24,476 nucleotides of DNA from an uncultured Bacteroidaceae bacterium (GTDB lineage Bacteria; Bacteroidota; Bacteroidia; Bacteroidales; Bacteroidaceae), in contig CAKQYA010000035.1 of NCBI GenBank assembly GCA_934293005.1, forward strand, positions 1 to 24,476. Reading direction: 5' to 3'. Of the stretch, positions 7,888-17,244 are shown piece after piece; positions within the stretch are counted from its first letter, which is position 1, and every line of letters starts with the position of its first letter. The position numbers and the translations under genes are program-made. The notes below the pieces were generated by a model, which had not been told where the DNA came from, searched no databases, and saw nothing but the letters and a program-made list of their open reading frames with translations.

Positions 7888-7895
7888 TAATTTTG
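7888..7895 (+). promoter_or_regulatory. Candidate -7 box for glnS
   Basis: TAATTTTG fits the Bacteroidota -7 consensus TAnnTTTG, 49 bases before the ATG. The -33 box is weak: a TATG lies about 18 bases upstream. Confidence 0.5.
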
Positions 7896-7944
7896 CATTC
7901 TAAATGGAATAAGAAGATAAATTATTAAAGATACATCATACATA

Positions 7945-9723
7945 ATGAGTACAGAAGAATTTGTAAATGCCGCAAGCGAAGATGTGAAAAAGCCTTCGCT
8001 TAACTTCATAGAAGAACAGATTGTGAAGGATCTTGAAGAGGGAAAGAATGGAAAGAAGGTTCAAACACGCTTTCCGCCAGAACCCAATGGATATCTGCAC
8101 ATCGGACATGCTAAGGCGATAGCAATCGACTTTGGCATGGCGCGTAAATATGGCGGCGTGTGCAATCTCCGTATGGATGACACCAACCCTCAGAAGGAGG
8201 ATACTGAATATGTTGAGGCTATTAAGAGGGATATTGAGTGGCTTGGCTTCAAATGGAATCAGATTCTTTACGCAAGCGATTATTTCCAGCAACTTTGGGA
8301 TCTTGCGGTAGAACTCATAAAGCAGGGCAAGGCCTATGTGGATGAGCAAACTGCCGAGCAGATTGCGCAGCAGAAGGGCACGCCAACCCAGCCAGGCACT
8401 GAATCGCCTTACCGCAACAGACCTGTGGAAGAGAGCCTGCGCCTGTTTGAGGAGATGAACTCTGGCAAGATGGAGCCTGGCAAGATGGTGCTGCGCGCCA
8501 AAATTGACATGTCAAGCCCTAACATGCATTTCCGCGATCCGATAATGTACCGTGTGCTTAACATGCCGCATTGGCGTACAGGAACAACATGGAATGCTTA
8601 CCCTATGTATGATTACACACATGGCCAATGTGACTATTGGGAGGGGGTGACGCACTCTCTATGCACACTTGAGTTTGTGAGCCACCGTCCGCTATATGAC
8701 CTTTTTGTCGACTGGGCTAAACAGACCGCTGGCGACGACAAGCCACTTGACGACAACCGCCCTCGTCAGATTGAGTTCAATAAGCTCAACCTTACACACA
8801 TCCTTCTCTCTAAGCGAAATCTTCTCGTGCTTGTTAAAGAAGGCGTAGTGAACGGTTGGGACGACCCGCGCATGCCGACTATATGCGGTTTCCGACGCAG
8901 GGGCTATAGTCCTGAGGGCATTCTCGCTTTCATTGATAAGATTGGATACACTAAGTTTGACGCTCTCAACCAGATGTCGCTCTTCGAGTCTGCTGTCAGA
9001 GATGACCTTAACAAGAGAGCGCAGCGTGTGAGTGCTGTGATTAACCCTGTCAAACTCATCATCACCAATTTCCCTGAAGGAGAGACAGAAGTGTATAATG
9101 CCATCAACAATCCAGAGAACGAAGCTGATGGCACCCATGAGATTGAGTTCAGCCGTGAACTGTGGATAGAGCGTGACGACTTTATGGAAGATGCGCCAAA
9201 GAAGTTTTTCAGGCTTGGCCCGGGCAAGCAGGTGCGTCTCAAAAACTCTTATATCATCCAATGCCCTGAAAATGTCGATGACTGTGTGGTGAGGGATGAG
9301 AATGGAGAAATAGTGGAGATACATGCAGAACTGATACCTGACACAAAGACCGGCCAGGCTAACAGCAATATGAAGATAAAGGGCAAGACCATTCATTGGG
9401 TGAGCTGCAAACATTGCCTTGAGGCAGAAGTGCGCAATTATGACCGTCTATGGATGGTGGAGAACCCGCGCGATGAAGTGGCGGCTTATTCAAAGGAACA
9501 TGGAGATGTGAGAGGCATAGAGGCAATGCGCCCATTCCTCAATCCTGACAGCCTTGAGGTGAAGACTGCATATGTGGAGAAATGGCTTGCCACTCGCAAG
9601 CCTATGGACTATCTGCAGTTCCAGCGAATAGGTTACTACAATGTAGACCCTGACTCTACGCCAGAGCATCTTGTCTTTAACCGCACCGTCGGGCTGACAG
9701 ATGCATGGAAGAAGATTAAGTGA
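7945..9723 (+). CDS. glnS: Glutamine--tRNA ligase
   Basis: 592 residues, a cytoplasmic class I aminoacyl-tRNA synthetase that charges tRNA-Gln with glutamine using ATP. The catalytic Rossmann domain shows PPEPNGYLHIGHAKA (HIGH at 52-55), LRMDDTNP (about 75-82), YPMYDYTHGQ (about 219-228) and the KMSKS-type loop LLSKR at 287-291, as in GlnRS. The second half is the beta-barrel anticodon-binding region. It is slightly longer than the E. coli enzyme (554 residues), partly through a short N-terminal extension rich in Glu and Lys. GlnRS is chosen over GluRS because of the LLSKR loop context, the beta-barrel anticodon domain and overall length. The TPR gene follows after 31 bases and is probably co-transcribed. 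Confidence 0.95.
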   Translation: MSTEEFVNAASEDVKKPSLNFIEEQIVKDLEEGKNGKKVQTRFPPEPNGYLHIGHAKAIAIDFGMARKYGGVCNLRMDDTNPQKEDTEYVEAIKRDIEWLGFKWNQILYASDYFQQLWDLAVELIKQGKAYVDEQTAEQIAQQKGTPTQPGTESPYRNRPVEESLRLFEEMNSGKMEPGKMVLRAKIDMSSPNMHFRDPIMYRVLNMPHWRTGTTWNAYPMYDYTHGQCDYWEGVTHSLCTLEFVSHRPLYDLFVDWAKQTAGDDKPLDDNRPRQIEFNKLNLTHILLSKRNLLVLVKEGVVNGWDDPRMPTICGFRRRGYSPEGILAFIDKIGYTKFDALNQMSLFESAVRDDLNKRAQRVSAVINPVKLIITNFPEGETEVYNAINNPENEADGTHEIEFSRELWIERDDFMEDAPKKFFRLGPGKQVRLKNSYIIQCPENVDDCVVRDENGEIVEIHAELIPDTKTGQANSNMKIKGKTIHWVSCKHCLEAEVRNYDRLWMVENPRDEVAAYSKEHGDVRGIEAMRPFLNPDSLEVKTAYVEKWLATRKPMDYLQFQRIGYYNVDPDSTPEHLVFNRTVGLTDAWKKIK

Positions 9724-9754
9724 GGTCGAATAGCTAAAGCACAAGGATTTTTAT

Positions 9755-11380
9755 ATGATAAATGACTATTTCGAGTCAGAGATATTCAAAGCAACCCTTC
9801 AGAACTATGAAAAGTGCATGTCTGATGATGGCGTTGTTTATCTCGATGCAGAGGATTTCATGGATATCGCAGATTATTACATGTCCTTAGGCCATTATGA
9901 CAAGGCTGAAGAGTGTGTGAATCTTGCCATGTCTCAGCATCCTGATGATGATGGCGTGATGGCTGTGTGCTGTTCGTGCTATATTTGCCAGAAGAGATTT
10001 GAGGAAGCCAACGCACTTCATAAAAGAATGGATGCGACGATGCCTGACGTGATGTATCAGCGTGCTCAAATACAGTATGCCTTGAATCACAACTATGATA
10101 AAGCTACTGAGATATGGCGCAAGTGGATGAAAATTGTCTTGGAAGATGATAACTCTGCTGATACTGAACGTGATTGCTATGCGCATGTGATCGCATCTGT
10201 GCTTGAGCTGCGCGAATATTCTGCTTTCGAAATAAGTGATGAGGATAGTGAATACCTCAATTTATGGCTCGATGAATATGTGGATAAGTTTGCCCCGCTT
10301 GGCGAGTCAGACTATGACGAGGTGATAGCCGACTCGTTTATTGCCACATTGATGCCAGATACTGTCATAGCATGGTATAATCCAATCCTTGAACGACGTC
10401 CTTACATGACTCGCGGGTGGAGCCGCCTGAGTGTGGCTTATCTTGTGAAAGAAGAGTTTGACAGCTGCATTGAAGCTGCAGATTTCGCTCTTGCTGTCAA
10501 CCCCGATGATTTGGATGCTTTGACGGCCAAGGCCAATGCGTTGCTATACCTTAAGGAATGGGACGAGACTCTTGCCTTGCATAAGGAACTGCGCGAGAAG
10601 GGTGGCGGGAAGATACATAATCTCAACATGGCCACAGCCTATTTCAAGACAGGGGACCCAACAAAGGCTTTCCTGTGTCTCAAGGAACTGAAAGATGAAC
10701 TTGACAAATACCTTGAGATGTTGGAAAGCGGCGAAGAGGTGGTGCTGCGCAATGTGCCACAGCCCCTTGAAGGTTTGGGGTATGGGGATTACACCATGTT
10801 TTATGTCCAATTGTGTCTCGACATAGCTGACAGGCTCAGAACCAATGGCTATTACAAGGAAAGCAATCCTTATCTGAAGGCTGCTCTCAAATATGATGCA
10901 GAAAACTATTATATATATACGTATCTTGCAGAGAATTGTATATTTGACAATGATTGTGAACAGAGCCTGAAATATTTCAGAAAATCCATGGACTACTGCG
11001 GCGTTGAGCATAGAGTGGAAATAGGCGTTAAGCTTGCCATGTATCTACTTGCCAATTCGTCACCGTCGCATTGTGAAGAATTGCTCAAGAAATGTGAGGC
11101 TTTTGACAATCTCACAAAGAAGGAAATGGGCTTGATAGCTTCAGCTTATACCTATTTGTATTTATTTCTCGAGGATGAAGAAAAATTCTTGTATCATTAT
11201 GACTGCTTTCTGAAACTGAATTCGGGTGTCAACGATGCATTCGAACTGTTCATGCCTAAAGGATTGTCGGTCGATGAAACTTTGGATTACGCAAAAAAAC
11301 ACTTTCTTGAGATAAAAAACTTAGTGTTCAACCGTTTGAGTTCAGATGGCGAGTTGCCGTTAGATGGCGAGTTGTTATAA
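9755..11380 (+). CDS. Tetratricopeptide-repeat protein
   Basis: 541 residues, with no signal peptide or membrane segment, so probably cytoplasmic. It is built mostly of helix pairs with TPR spacing. Clear units include DIADYYMSLGHYDKAEECVNLA near 37-58, a unit at about 236-280 with AADFALAVNPDDLDALTAKA, and PYLKAALKYDAENYYIYTYLAE near 372-393. Such solenoids bind other proteins; no catalytic domain is attached. The partner is unknown. The C-terminus ends in a small tandem repeat, DGELPLDGELL, coded by a duplicated 15-base unit. It begins 31 bases after glnS, suggesting one transcript, but there is no obvious link to tRNA charging. The 120 bases after it hold no gene and no clear promoter for dapA. 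Confidence 0.85.
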   Translation: MINDYFESEIFKATLQNYEKCMSDDGVVYLDAEDFMDIADYYMSLGHYDKAEECVNLAMSQHPDDDGVMAVCCSCYICQKRFEEANALHKRMDATMPDVMYQRAQIQYALNHNYDKATEIWRKWMKIVLEDDNSADTERDCYAHVIASVLELREYSAFEISDEDSEYLNLWLDEYVDKFAPLGESDYDEVIADSFIATLMPDTVIAWYNPILERRPYMTRGWSRLSVAYLVKEEFDSCIEAADFALAVNPDDLDALTAKANALLYLKEWDETLALHKELREKGGGKIHNLNMATAYFKTGDPTKAFLCLKELKDELDKYLEMLESGEEVVLRNVPQPLEGLGYGDYTMFYVQLCLDIADRLRTNGYYKESNPYLKAALKYDAENYYIYTYLAENCIFDNDCEQSLKYFRKSMDYCGVEHRVEIGVKLAMYLLANSSPSHCEELLKKCEAFDNLTKKEMGLIASAYTYLYLFLEDEEKFLYHYDCFLKLNSGVNDAFELFMPKGLSVDETLDYAKKHFLEIKNLVFNRLSSDGELPLDGELL

Positions 11381-11500
11381 GATGATGTTTGCCATTTTTT
11401 TCTTCCGATGAGTTTGGAAAAGAAATGAATGAAGAATGCCTAAAGGGCAAAATGACATAAACATAAAATATAATAAAACCGAATATATAATTACATTTAT

Positions 11501-12403
11501 ATGATGCATAATAAATTCAAGGGTATGGGCATTGCGCTCATCACACCATTTACTCAAGAAGGCAAGGTGGATTTTGTGGCCTTGCGACGTCTGCTGGATT
11601 ATCAGTTGTCTAATGGAGCTGATTTCCTTTGCATATTGGCAACAACAGCCGAGACGCCAACTCTAACAGAAGAAGAGAAAAATCAGGTTAAGGATTTGGT
11701 GGTTGAGAAGGTGAATGGTTCGGTGCCTATCTTGATGGGATGTGGCGGCAACTGCACGGCTTCTGTCGTTGATTCTATTCATAATGGCGACTTCGATGGC
11801 ATTGACGGCATTTTATCTGTGTGCCCATATTATAACAAGCCATCGCAAGAGGGTCTGTTCCAACATTTTAAGGCTATTGCTGATGCTGCGGCTGAGCGTC
11901 ATCTCTCTGTGGTGCTGTATAATGTGCCTGGGCGTGTTGGCGTTAATATGACTGCTGACACAACTCTTCGTCTTGCAAACGAGTGTGATAACATCGTGGC
12001 TGTCAAGGAGGCATCAGGCAACATGACTCAGATAGAGGACATAATAAAGAACAAACCGGCTAATTTTGATGTCATTTCTGGTGATGATGGCATCACTTTC
12101 CCACTCATCACCATAGGTGCATCTGGTGTCATTTCGGTCATTGGCAATGCTCTGCCTAAGGAGTTCAGCCGCATGGTGCGTTTGGCTCTCAGTGGCGATT
12201 ATAAAAATGCCTTGATCATACATCATCAGTTTTCAGAACTCTTTAAGCTTCTTTTCGTAGATGGCAACCCTGCAGGAGTGAAAGCTATGCTCAATTCTAT
12301 GGGACTTATAGAGAATGCCCTTCGGCTTCCGCTTGTGCCATCACGCATCTCAACATTCCAAAAAATCTCTGCTATTATTAAAGAATTGAATGTGAAATGC
12401 TGA
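11501..12403 (+). CDS. dapA: 4-hydroxy-tetrahydrodipicolinate synthase
   Basis: 300 residues, a cytoplasmic (beta/alpha)8 aldolase that condenses pyruvate with aspartate semialdehyde, the first committed step to diaminopimelate and lysine. The Schiff-base lysine is K169 in VAVKEASG. The tyrosine of the proton relay is Y140 in YNVPGR, with R145 binding the substrate carboxylate, and Y111 lies in CPYYNKP. The TT pair is T48-T49 in LATTAETPTLT; the usual first glycine of the GTT motif is alanine here. Length matches the family. The start could be either of two adjacent Met codons. A strong terminator follows, and the gene stands 120 bases after the TPR gene. Because DAP is a peptidoglycan component in Bacteroidota, this enzyme feeds both wall and lysine synthesis. 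Confidence 0.95.
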   Translation: MMHNKFKGMGIALITPFTQEGKVDFVALRRLLDYQLSNGADFLCILATTAETPTLTEEEKNQVKDLVVEKVNGSVPILMGCGGNCTASVVDSIHNGDFDGIDGILSVCPYYNKPSQEGLFQHFKAIADAAAERHLSVVLYNVPGRVGVNMTADTTLRLANECDNIVAVKEASGNMTQIEDIIKNKPANFDVISGDDGITFPLITIGASGVISVIGNALPKEFSRMVRLALSGDYKNALIIHHQFSELFKLLFVDGNPAGVKAMLNSMGLIENALRLPLVPSRISTFQKISAIIKELNVKC

Positions 12404-12437
12404 CATGTCTGCTGACAGAATGTCCTTGATTATACGC

Positions 12438-12475
12438 AAAGCGGCCCCGTTGTTAGACGAGGCCGCTTTCTTTTT
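12438..12475 (+). terminator. Rho-independent terminator after dapA
   Basis: AAAGCGGCC and CGT pair with ACG and GGCCGCTTT around a short loop TGTTAG, with a one-base mismatch inside, and CTTTTT follows. It separates dapA from the ATPase operon. Confidence 0.9.
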
Positions 12476-12631
12476 GTCATATAATCATGGCTTTTTGCGG
12501 TCGCGATATGTTGCTGTGTAAATACACGCTTTATGCATCTTCAAGTGGTTAAATCGTCACCTCTTGAGTTCTTTTTGTTTAAAAGAAGTGAAATAAAGAC
12601 TCAATGTTTTTCTGCCTTCAATAAAAACCGT

Positions 12632-12639
12632 TATATTTG
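12632..12639 (+). promoter_or_regulatory. Candidate -7 box of the V-type ATPase operon
   Basis: TATATTTG is an exact fit to TAnnTTTG, 30 bases before the first ATG of the operon. A matching -33 TTTG box is not clear; a T-rich stretch at 12607-12613 is the nearest. The remaining 12476-12631 has no gene. Confidence 0.55.
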
Positions 12640-12668
12640 TACGTGAAAATAATTAATACCTAAGCAAT

Positions 12669-13259
12669 ATGAATAACAAGATTCAAGAACTCACAGAAAA
12701 ACTCCTTAACGAGGGAGTAGAAAAGGGTAATGCTGAAGCTGAAAAGATTGTAGCTTCTGCTAATGATAAAGCCGCTCAGATTGTCGCTGATGCCAAGGCT
12801 AAGGCGGAAGAGATAATAGCTGCAGCTAAGAAAGATGCAAAGGGCGTGGAAGAAAATACAAAGAACGAAATCAAGATGTATGCAGCCCAGGCTGTCAATG
12901 CCCTGAAAAGTGAGATTGCCAATGTTGTTTGCCAGAAAATTGTCAGTGAGACAACAGCTGAGGTTGTTGGCAATAAAGACTTCATGAATGAGTTTATGCT
13001 CAAAATGGCTGAGAAGTGGGGCGCCGGTGAAAACATCGTCATATCCACAGCAGATGCTGCAAGCCTTAAAGCTCTTTTCTTGAAGAAAGCTAAATCTCTC
13101 CTTGACAAGGGTGTGAAAATTGAACAAGTGAACGGACAGAAGGCACTTTTCACAGTGCAGCCTGCTGATGGTTCATATAAGGTGAACTTTGGCGAGGCTG
13201 AGTTTGAAGAATACTTCAAGAATTTCCTGCGTCCACAGTTGGTTGAAATGTTATTCTGA
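12669..13259 (+). CDS. atpE: V-type ATP synthase subunit E
   Basis: 196 residues, the peripheral-stalk subunit that links the catalytic head to the membrane arm and resists rotation. Residues of about 1-75 form a long charged helix rich in Ala, Lys and Glu (KIVASANDKAAQIVADAKAK), as in all E subunits. The rest is the globular C-terminal head contacting subunit B, ending in FFL-like hydrophobic residues and QLVEMLF. Length is normal. It is the first gene of the operon, with DUF2764 starting 8 bases after its stop. No separate gene for the usual partner G/H peripheral-stalk helix is seen anywhere in the operon. The symbol follows the V-type operon naming used in Chlamydia and Bacteroidales, not F-type atpE. 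Confidence 0.9.
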   Translation: MNNKIQELTEKLLNEGVEKGNAEAEKIVASANDKAAQIVADAKAKAEEIIAAAKKDAKGVEENTKNEIKMYAAQAVNALKSEIANVVCQKIVSETTAEVVGNKDFMNEFMLKMAEKWGAGENIVISTADAASLKALFLKKAKSLLDKGVKIEQVNGQKALFTVQPADGSYKVNFGEAEFEEYFKNFLRPQLVEMLF

Positions 13260-13267
13260 ATGATCTG

Positions 13268-14113
13268 ATGGGAAATTACTATTGCTTAATGGCAGGTCTG
13301 CCAGACATCTCGCTCGATGACAACAAGGCGAGTGTGAGCATGGCGGAGCTGAAGGAAGAAATGGATGGTGTCTTGTCGGCAGCAGACAAGAAAATCATCT
13401 CGTATTTCTTTCTCCAGAAAGACTGCCTCAATATCATCGAACTGCTCAAAGATCGCAACTCCAAAGTGGCAGAGGATGGCAACATGACCATGGAACAGTA
13501 TGTTGACCTCTTCACTTCAGCCACAGAGATGAACTTCAACGTGCATCGTTATCCTGCGTTCTTGAGTGAGTTTGTGCGCAGCTATGCTTACAATAAGGAC
13601 AAGGCTGGCTATTTTGCAAAAGATGACATGCTGTATCAGTTTTACAAGTATGCCATCGACACATGTCCAAGTAAGATGGTTAGAGCGTGGTACCAACTCA
13701 ATCTCGACGTGACAAACATACTTACGGCTATGCTGGCACGCAAGAATGGATGGAATGTTTCTGACTTCATCCAAGGTGAAAACGAGGTGACTGAGATGAT
13801 ACTTACCCATAACACCAAGGACTTTGACCTTATGCATGAGTTTGACTATGTTGCGGAACTCATGAAGATAGTCGACTGTGAAGATCCTGTAGAGAAAGAG
13901 AAAAAGATTGATGCCTTCAAATGGCTGTGGCTTGATGAGTGCACATTCTTTGAACCATTCTCTATTGATGCAGTATTTGCTTATCTGTGCAAACTCGACA
14001 TGCTCGCTCGTTGGGAATGTCTCGATGTGGAACAAGGACAGAAAGCCTTCAGGCAAATTATTGAAAACTTGCGTGGGGCTGCGAAAGTGCCTGATGAGTT
14101 TGTGCGTAAATGA
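13268..14113 (+). CDS. DUF2764 protein of the V-type ATPase operon
   Basis: 281 residues, with no signal peptide or membrane segment. It begins MGNYYCLMAGLPDISLDD, the recognisable start of DUF2764 proteins, which sit between E and A in V-type ATPase operons of Bacteroidota, chlamydiae and spirochaetes. The sequence is helical and acidic, with many aromatic residues (YFFLQKDCLN, FLSEFVRSYAYN). Because no subunit C (V0d/AC39) gene is found and this gene is always in the operon, it is a fair candidate for a C-like connector between central stalk and K ring. That role is an inference. Spacing is 8 bases from E and 27 bases to A, so it is certainly co-transcribed. Confidence 0.85.
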   Translation: MGNYYCLMAGLPDISLDDNKASVSMAELKEEMDGVLSAADKKIISYFFLQKDCLNIIELLKDRNSKVAEDGNMTMEQYVDLFTSATEMNFNVHRYPAFLSEFVRSYAYNKDKAGYFAKDDMLYQFYKYAIDTCPSKMVRAWYQLNLDVTNILTAMLARKNGWNVSDFIQGENEVTEMILTHNTKDFDLMHEFDYVAELMKIVDCEDPVEKEKKIDAFKWLWLDECTFFEPFSIDAVFAYLCKLDMLARWECLDVEQGQKAFRQIIENLRGAAKVPDEFVRK

Positions 14114-14140
14114 TTAGAATAATAAAAAAGAATACTCTAT

Positions 14141-15883
14141 ATGACAAAAGGAACTGTTAGTGGCGTTATTGCCAACATGGTGACCCTTTCTGTGGACGGG
14201 CCTGTGAAGCAAGGCGAAATATGCTATATTGAGACAGGTGGCGACCGACTGATGAGTGAGGTCATCAAGGTTGTGGGCAGCGACGTGTATGTCCAGGTGT
14301 TTGAAAGCACACGCGGACTTAAAGTAGGTGCTCAGGCCGAATTTACAGAACACATGCTTGAGGTGCAGCTCGGACCAGGCATGCTTTCGAAGAATTATGA
14401 TGGTCTGCAGAATGACCTCGACAAGATGGAAGGTGTGTTCCTCAAGAGGGGACAATATACAGAGCCTCTCGATGCAGAGCGCGAGTGGGACTTCACTCCT
14501 TTGGCAAAAGTGGGTGACGAAGTGGAAAGTTCGGCATGGCTTGGAGAAGTCATCGAGAACTCGCAGAAACTGAAAATCATGGTTCCTTTCCAGATGGAAG
14601 GAAAGGCCAAGGTGAAAAGCATCGTGGCTGCTGGAAAATACAAGATTCACGATGTGGTGGCTGTGCTCACTAAAGAGGATGGCACTGAAGTGAAAGTGGA
14701 CATGGTGCAGCATTGGCCTGTGAAATTTGCCATGACTAATTATAAGGAAAAGCCAAGGCCATTTAAGCTGCTCGAGACTGGCGTGCGCACCATTGATACC
14801 TTCAACCCGATTGTTGAAGGTGGAACGGGATTCATTCCAGGACCTTTCGGTACAGGTAAGACTGTGCTCCAGCATGCTATTTCAAAGCAGGCTGAGGCTG
14901 ATATCGTGATTATTGCTGCTTGCGGCGAACGTGCCAATGAGGTGGTGGAAATATTTACCGAATTCCCTGAACTCGTAGACCCTCACACAGGTCGCAAGCT
15001 GATGGAGCGCACCATCATCATCGCCAACACATCCAACATGCCTGTGGCTGCTCGTGAGGCTTCGGTATACACAGCTATGACCATGGCTGAGTATTACCGC
15101 TCGATGGGACTCCGTGTGCTTCTTATGGCCGACTCCACCTCACGATGGGCTCAGGCTTTGCGTGAGATGTCAAACCGTATGGAAGAGCTGCCTGGTCCTG
15201 ATGCGTTCCCTATGGACCTTGGAGCATTGATCAGCAACTTCTACGGACGTGCCGGATATGTTTATCTCAACAATGGCGAAGTGGGTTCTATCACTTTCAT
15301 CGGAACGGTATCACCTGCCGGAGGTAACCTTAAGGAACCTGTGACTGAGAACACCAAGAAAGTTGCTCGCTGCTTCTATGGACTTGAACAGGAACGTGCT
15401 GACAAGAAGCGTTATCCTGCTGTCAATCCTATTGATTCTTATTCCAAGTATCTTGAATACCCAGAGTTTGCAGAGTATATTTCAAAGAAAATAAACGACA
15501 GTTGGATACCAAAAGTTCTGGATTTGAAAACTCGCATGCAGCGCGGTAAAGAAATTGCTGAGCAGATAAATATCCTTGGTGATGACGGAGTGCCTGTAGA
15601 CTATCATGTGGTGTTTTGGAAATCGGAAATCATTGACTTTGTCATCCTTCAACAGGATGCTTTTGACGAAGTGGATGCTGTCACCTCGCTTGAACGACAA
15701 GAGGACATTCTGAACCTGGTGACAGAAATATGCGATAAGGACTTCAAATTTAAGGACTTCCTTGAATGTGTGGACTTCTTCCGCAAACTTATCAACTTGT
15801 GCAAACAGATGAATTATGCTGTCTATAAGAGTGAACAGTATAACGAGTTCGTTTCACAGATTAAGGAAATGATTAACATCTAA
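14141..15883 (+). CDS. atpA: V-type ATP synthase subunit A (catalytic)
   Basis: 580 residues, the nucleotide-hydrolysing or ATP-synthesising subunit of the V1 head. The N-terminal beta-barrel (about 1-70) is followed by the non-homologous insertion typical of A subunits (about 110-190, with WDFTP). The P-loop is GPFGTGKT at 234-241, with K240 contacting phosphate. AACGERANEVVEIF near 256 holds the catalytic GER glutamate, and LMADSTSRWAQALRE near 327 contains the Walker B region. The C-terminal helical domain completes a normal length. B follows after only 5 bases. Together with B it forms the alternating hexamer driven by, or driving, rotation of D. Confidence 0.97.
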   Translation: MTKGTVSGVIANMVTLSVDGPVKQGEICYIETGGDRLMSEVIKVVGSDVYVQVFESTRGLKVGAQAEFTEHMLEVQLGPGMLSKNYDGLQNDLDKMEGVFLKRGQYTEPLDAEREWDFTPLAKVGDEVESSAWLGEVIENSQKLKIMVPFQMEGKAKVKSIVAAGKYKIHDVVAVLTKEDGTEVKVDMVQHWPVKFAMTNYKEKPRPFKLLETGVRTIDTFNPIVEGGTGFIPGPFGTGKTVLQHAISKQAEADIVIIAACGERANEVVEIFTEFPELVDPHTGRKLMERTIIIANTSNMPVAAREASVYTAMTMAEYYRSMGLRVLLMADSTSRWAQALREMSNRMEELPGPDAFPMDLGALISNFYGRAGYVYLNNGEVGSITFIGTVSPAGGNLKEPVTENTKKVARCFYGLEQERADKKRYPAVNPIDSYSKYLEYPEFAEYISKKINDSWIPKVLDLKTRMQRGKEIAEQINILGDDGVPVDYHVVFWKSEIIDFVILQQDAFDEVDAVTSLERQEDILNLVTEICDKDFKFKDFLECVDFFRKLINLCKQMNYAVYKSEQYNEFVSQIKEMINI

Positions 15884-15888
15884 ATGAC

Positions 15889-17211
15889 ATGGCTACAGCT
15901 TTTCAAAAAGTATATACAAAGATAGGCCAGATAACAAAGGCCACCGTGTCTCTCAAGGCAAGAGGCGTGGGATATGATGAACTGGCTACCATCAATGGCA
16001 AGCTTGCACAGGTGGTGAAGATTGCTGGCGATGACGTCACTCTTCAGGTGTTTGAGGGAACAGGAGGCATTCCTACCAATGCGGAGGTTGTTTTCCTTGG
16101 CAAGGCTCCATCCCTTAAAGTGGGAGAGCAACTTGCAGGACGTTTCTTCAACGCATACGGTAATCCTATCGACGGTGGACCTGAGATAGAAGGCAAGGAA
16201 GTTGAGATTGGCGGTCCGTCAGTAAACCCTGTGCGACGCAAGCAACCGTCGGAACTCATAGCTACTGGTATTGCAGGAATCGACCTTAACAACACTCTTG
16301 TGTCTGGCCAGAAGATTCCGTTCTTTGCCGATCCAGACCAGCCTTTCAATGAGGTTATGGCTATGGTGGCTCTTCGCGCGAAGGTTGACAAGATCATTCT
16401 TGGCGGTATGGGTATGACTAATGATGACTACTATTTCTTTAAAAACACCTTCTCTAATGCAGGTGCGCTTGATAGAATCATAGCTTTCATGAATACAACC
16501 GAAGATCCTGCCGTTGAGCGACTTCTGGTGCCAGACATGGCCCTTACAGCTGCGGAGTATTTTGCTGTTGAGAAACACGAGACAGTGCTTGTCCTTCTCA
16601 CAGACATGACTTCGTATGCAGACTCTCTCTCTATCGTGAGCAACCGTATGGACCAGATTCCATCAAAGGATTCTATGCCTGGTTCGCTTTATTCTGATTT
16701 GGCTAAGATTTACGAGAAAGCAGTTCAATTCCCAGAGAGTGCAGGCGGTGGCTCTATCACTATAATCGCTGTGACAACATTGTCTGGTGGCGACATCACA
16801 CATGCCGTTCCTGATAATACTGGTTACATCACTGAGGGCCAGCTCTATCTCCGACGTGACTCTGACATCGGTAAGGTCATTGTTGACCCATTCCGTTCAT
16901 TGTCTCGACTGAAGCAGCTTGTGAGTGGCAAGAAGACACGTAAGGATCATTCTCAGGTGATGAATGCTGCCATACGTCTTTATTCCGATGCTGCCAACGC
17001 TAAGACTAAGTTGGAGAATGGTTTCGACCTCACCGACTACGACAACCGTTGTCTTGACTTCGCAAAGGAGTATGCAGGCAAACTGCTTGCCATTGATGTC
17101 AACCTCGACACTACTGAGATGCTTGACGTTACATGGTCGCTCTTTAAGAAGTATTTCAAGATTGAAGAAGTCAATATCAAGAAAGAATTTACTGATATCT
17201 ATTGGAAATGA
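15889..17211 (+). CDS. atpB: V-type ATP synthase subunit B (non-catalytic)
   Basis: 440 residues, the regulatory nucleotide-site partner of subunit A in the V1 head. It begins with the barrel domain (KIGQITKATVSLKARGV). The usual P-loop region is degenerate, reading LVSGQKIPFFADPDQPFNE, as in non-catalytic B subunits of the chlamydial and Bacteroidal type. Later landmarks are LTDMTSYADSLSIVSNRMDQIP and FRSLSRLKQL, where the serine-arginine segment supplies the arginine finger to the A site. Length is normal. It starts 5 bases after A and is followed by D after 33 bases. Confidence 0.97.
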   Translation: MATAFQKVYTKIGQITKATVSLKARGVGYDELATINGKLAQVVKIAGDDVTLQVFEGTGGIPTNAEVVFLGKAPSLKVGEQLAGRFFNAYGNPIDGGPEIEGKEVEIGGPSVNPVRRKQPSELIATGIAGIDLNNTLVSGQKIPFFADPDQPFNEVMAMVALRAKVDKIILGGMGMTNDDYYFFKNTFSNAGALDRIIAFMNTTEDPAVERLLVPDMALTAAEYFAVEKHETVLVLLTDMTSYADSLSIVSNRMDQIPSKDSMPGSLYSDLAKIYEKAVQFPESAGGGSITIIAVTTLSGGDITHAVPDNTGYITEGQLYLRRDSDIGKVIVDPFRSLSRLKQLVSGKKTRKDHSQVMNAAIRLYSDAANAKTKLENGFDLTDYDNRCLDFAKEYAGKLLAIDVNLDTTEMLDVTWSLFKKYFKIEEVNIKKEFTDIYWK

Positions 17212-17244
17212 CAATTTCATTAGATATTCATAATTGAATATATT

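Noticed and set aside
8692..9414. A 240-residue open frame on the minus strand
   Set aside because: It is antisense to glnS, which has all its catalytic motifs, and has no domain of its own.
14114..14875. A 253-residue open frame on the minus strand
   Set aside because: It is antisense to atpA, is His-rich and has no family features.
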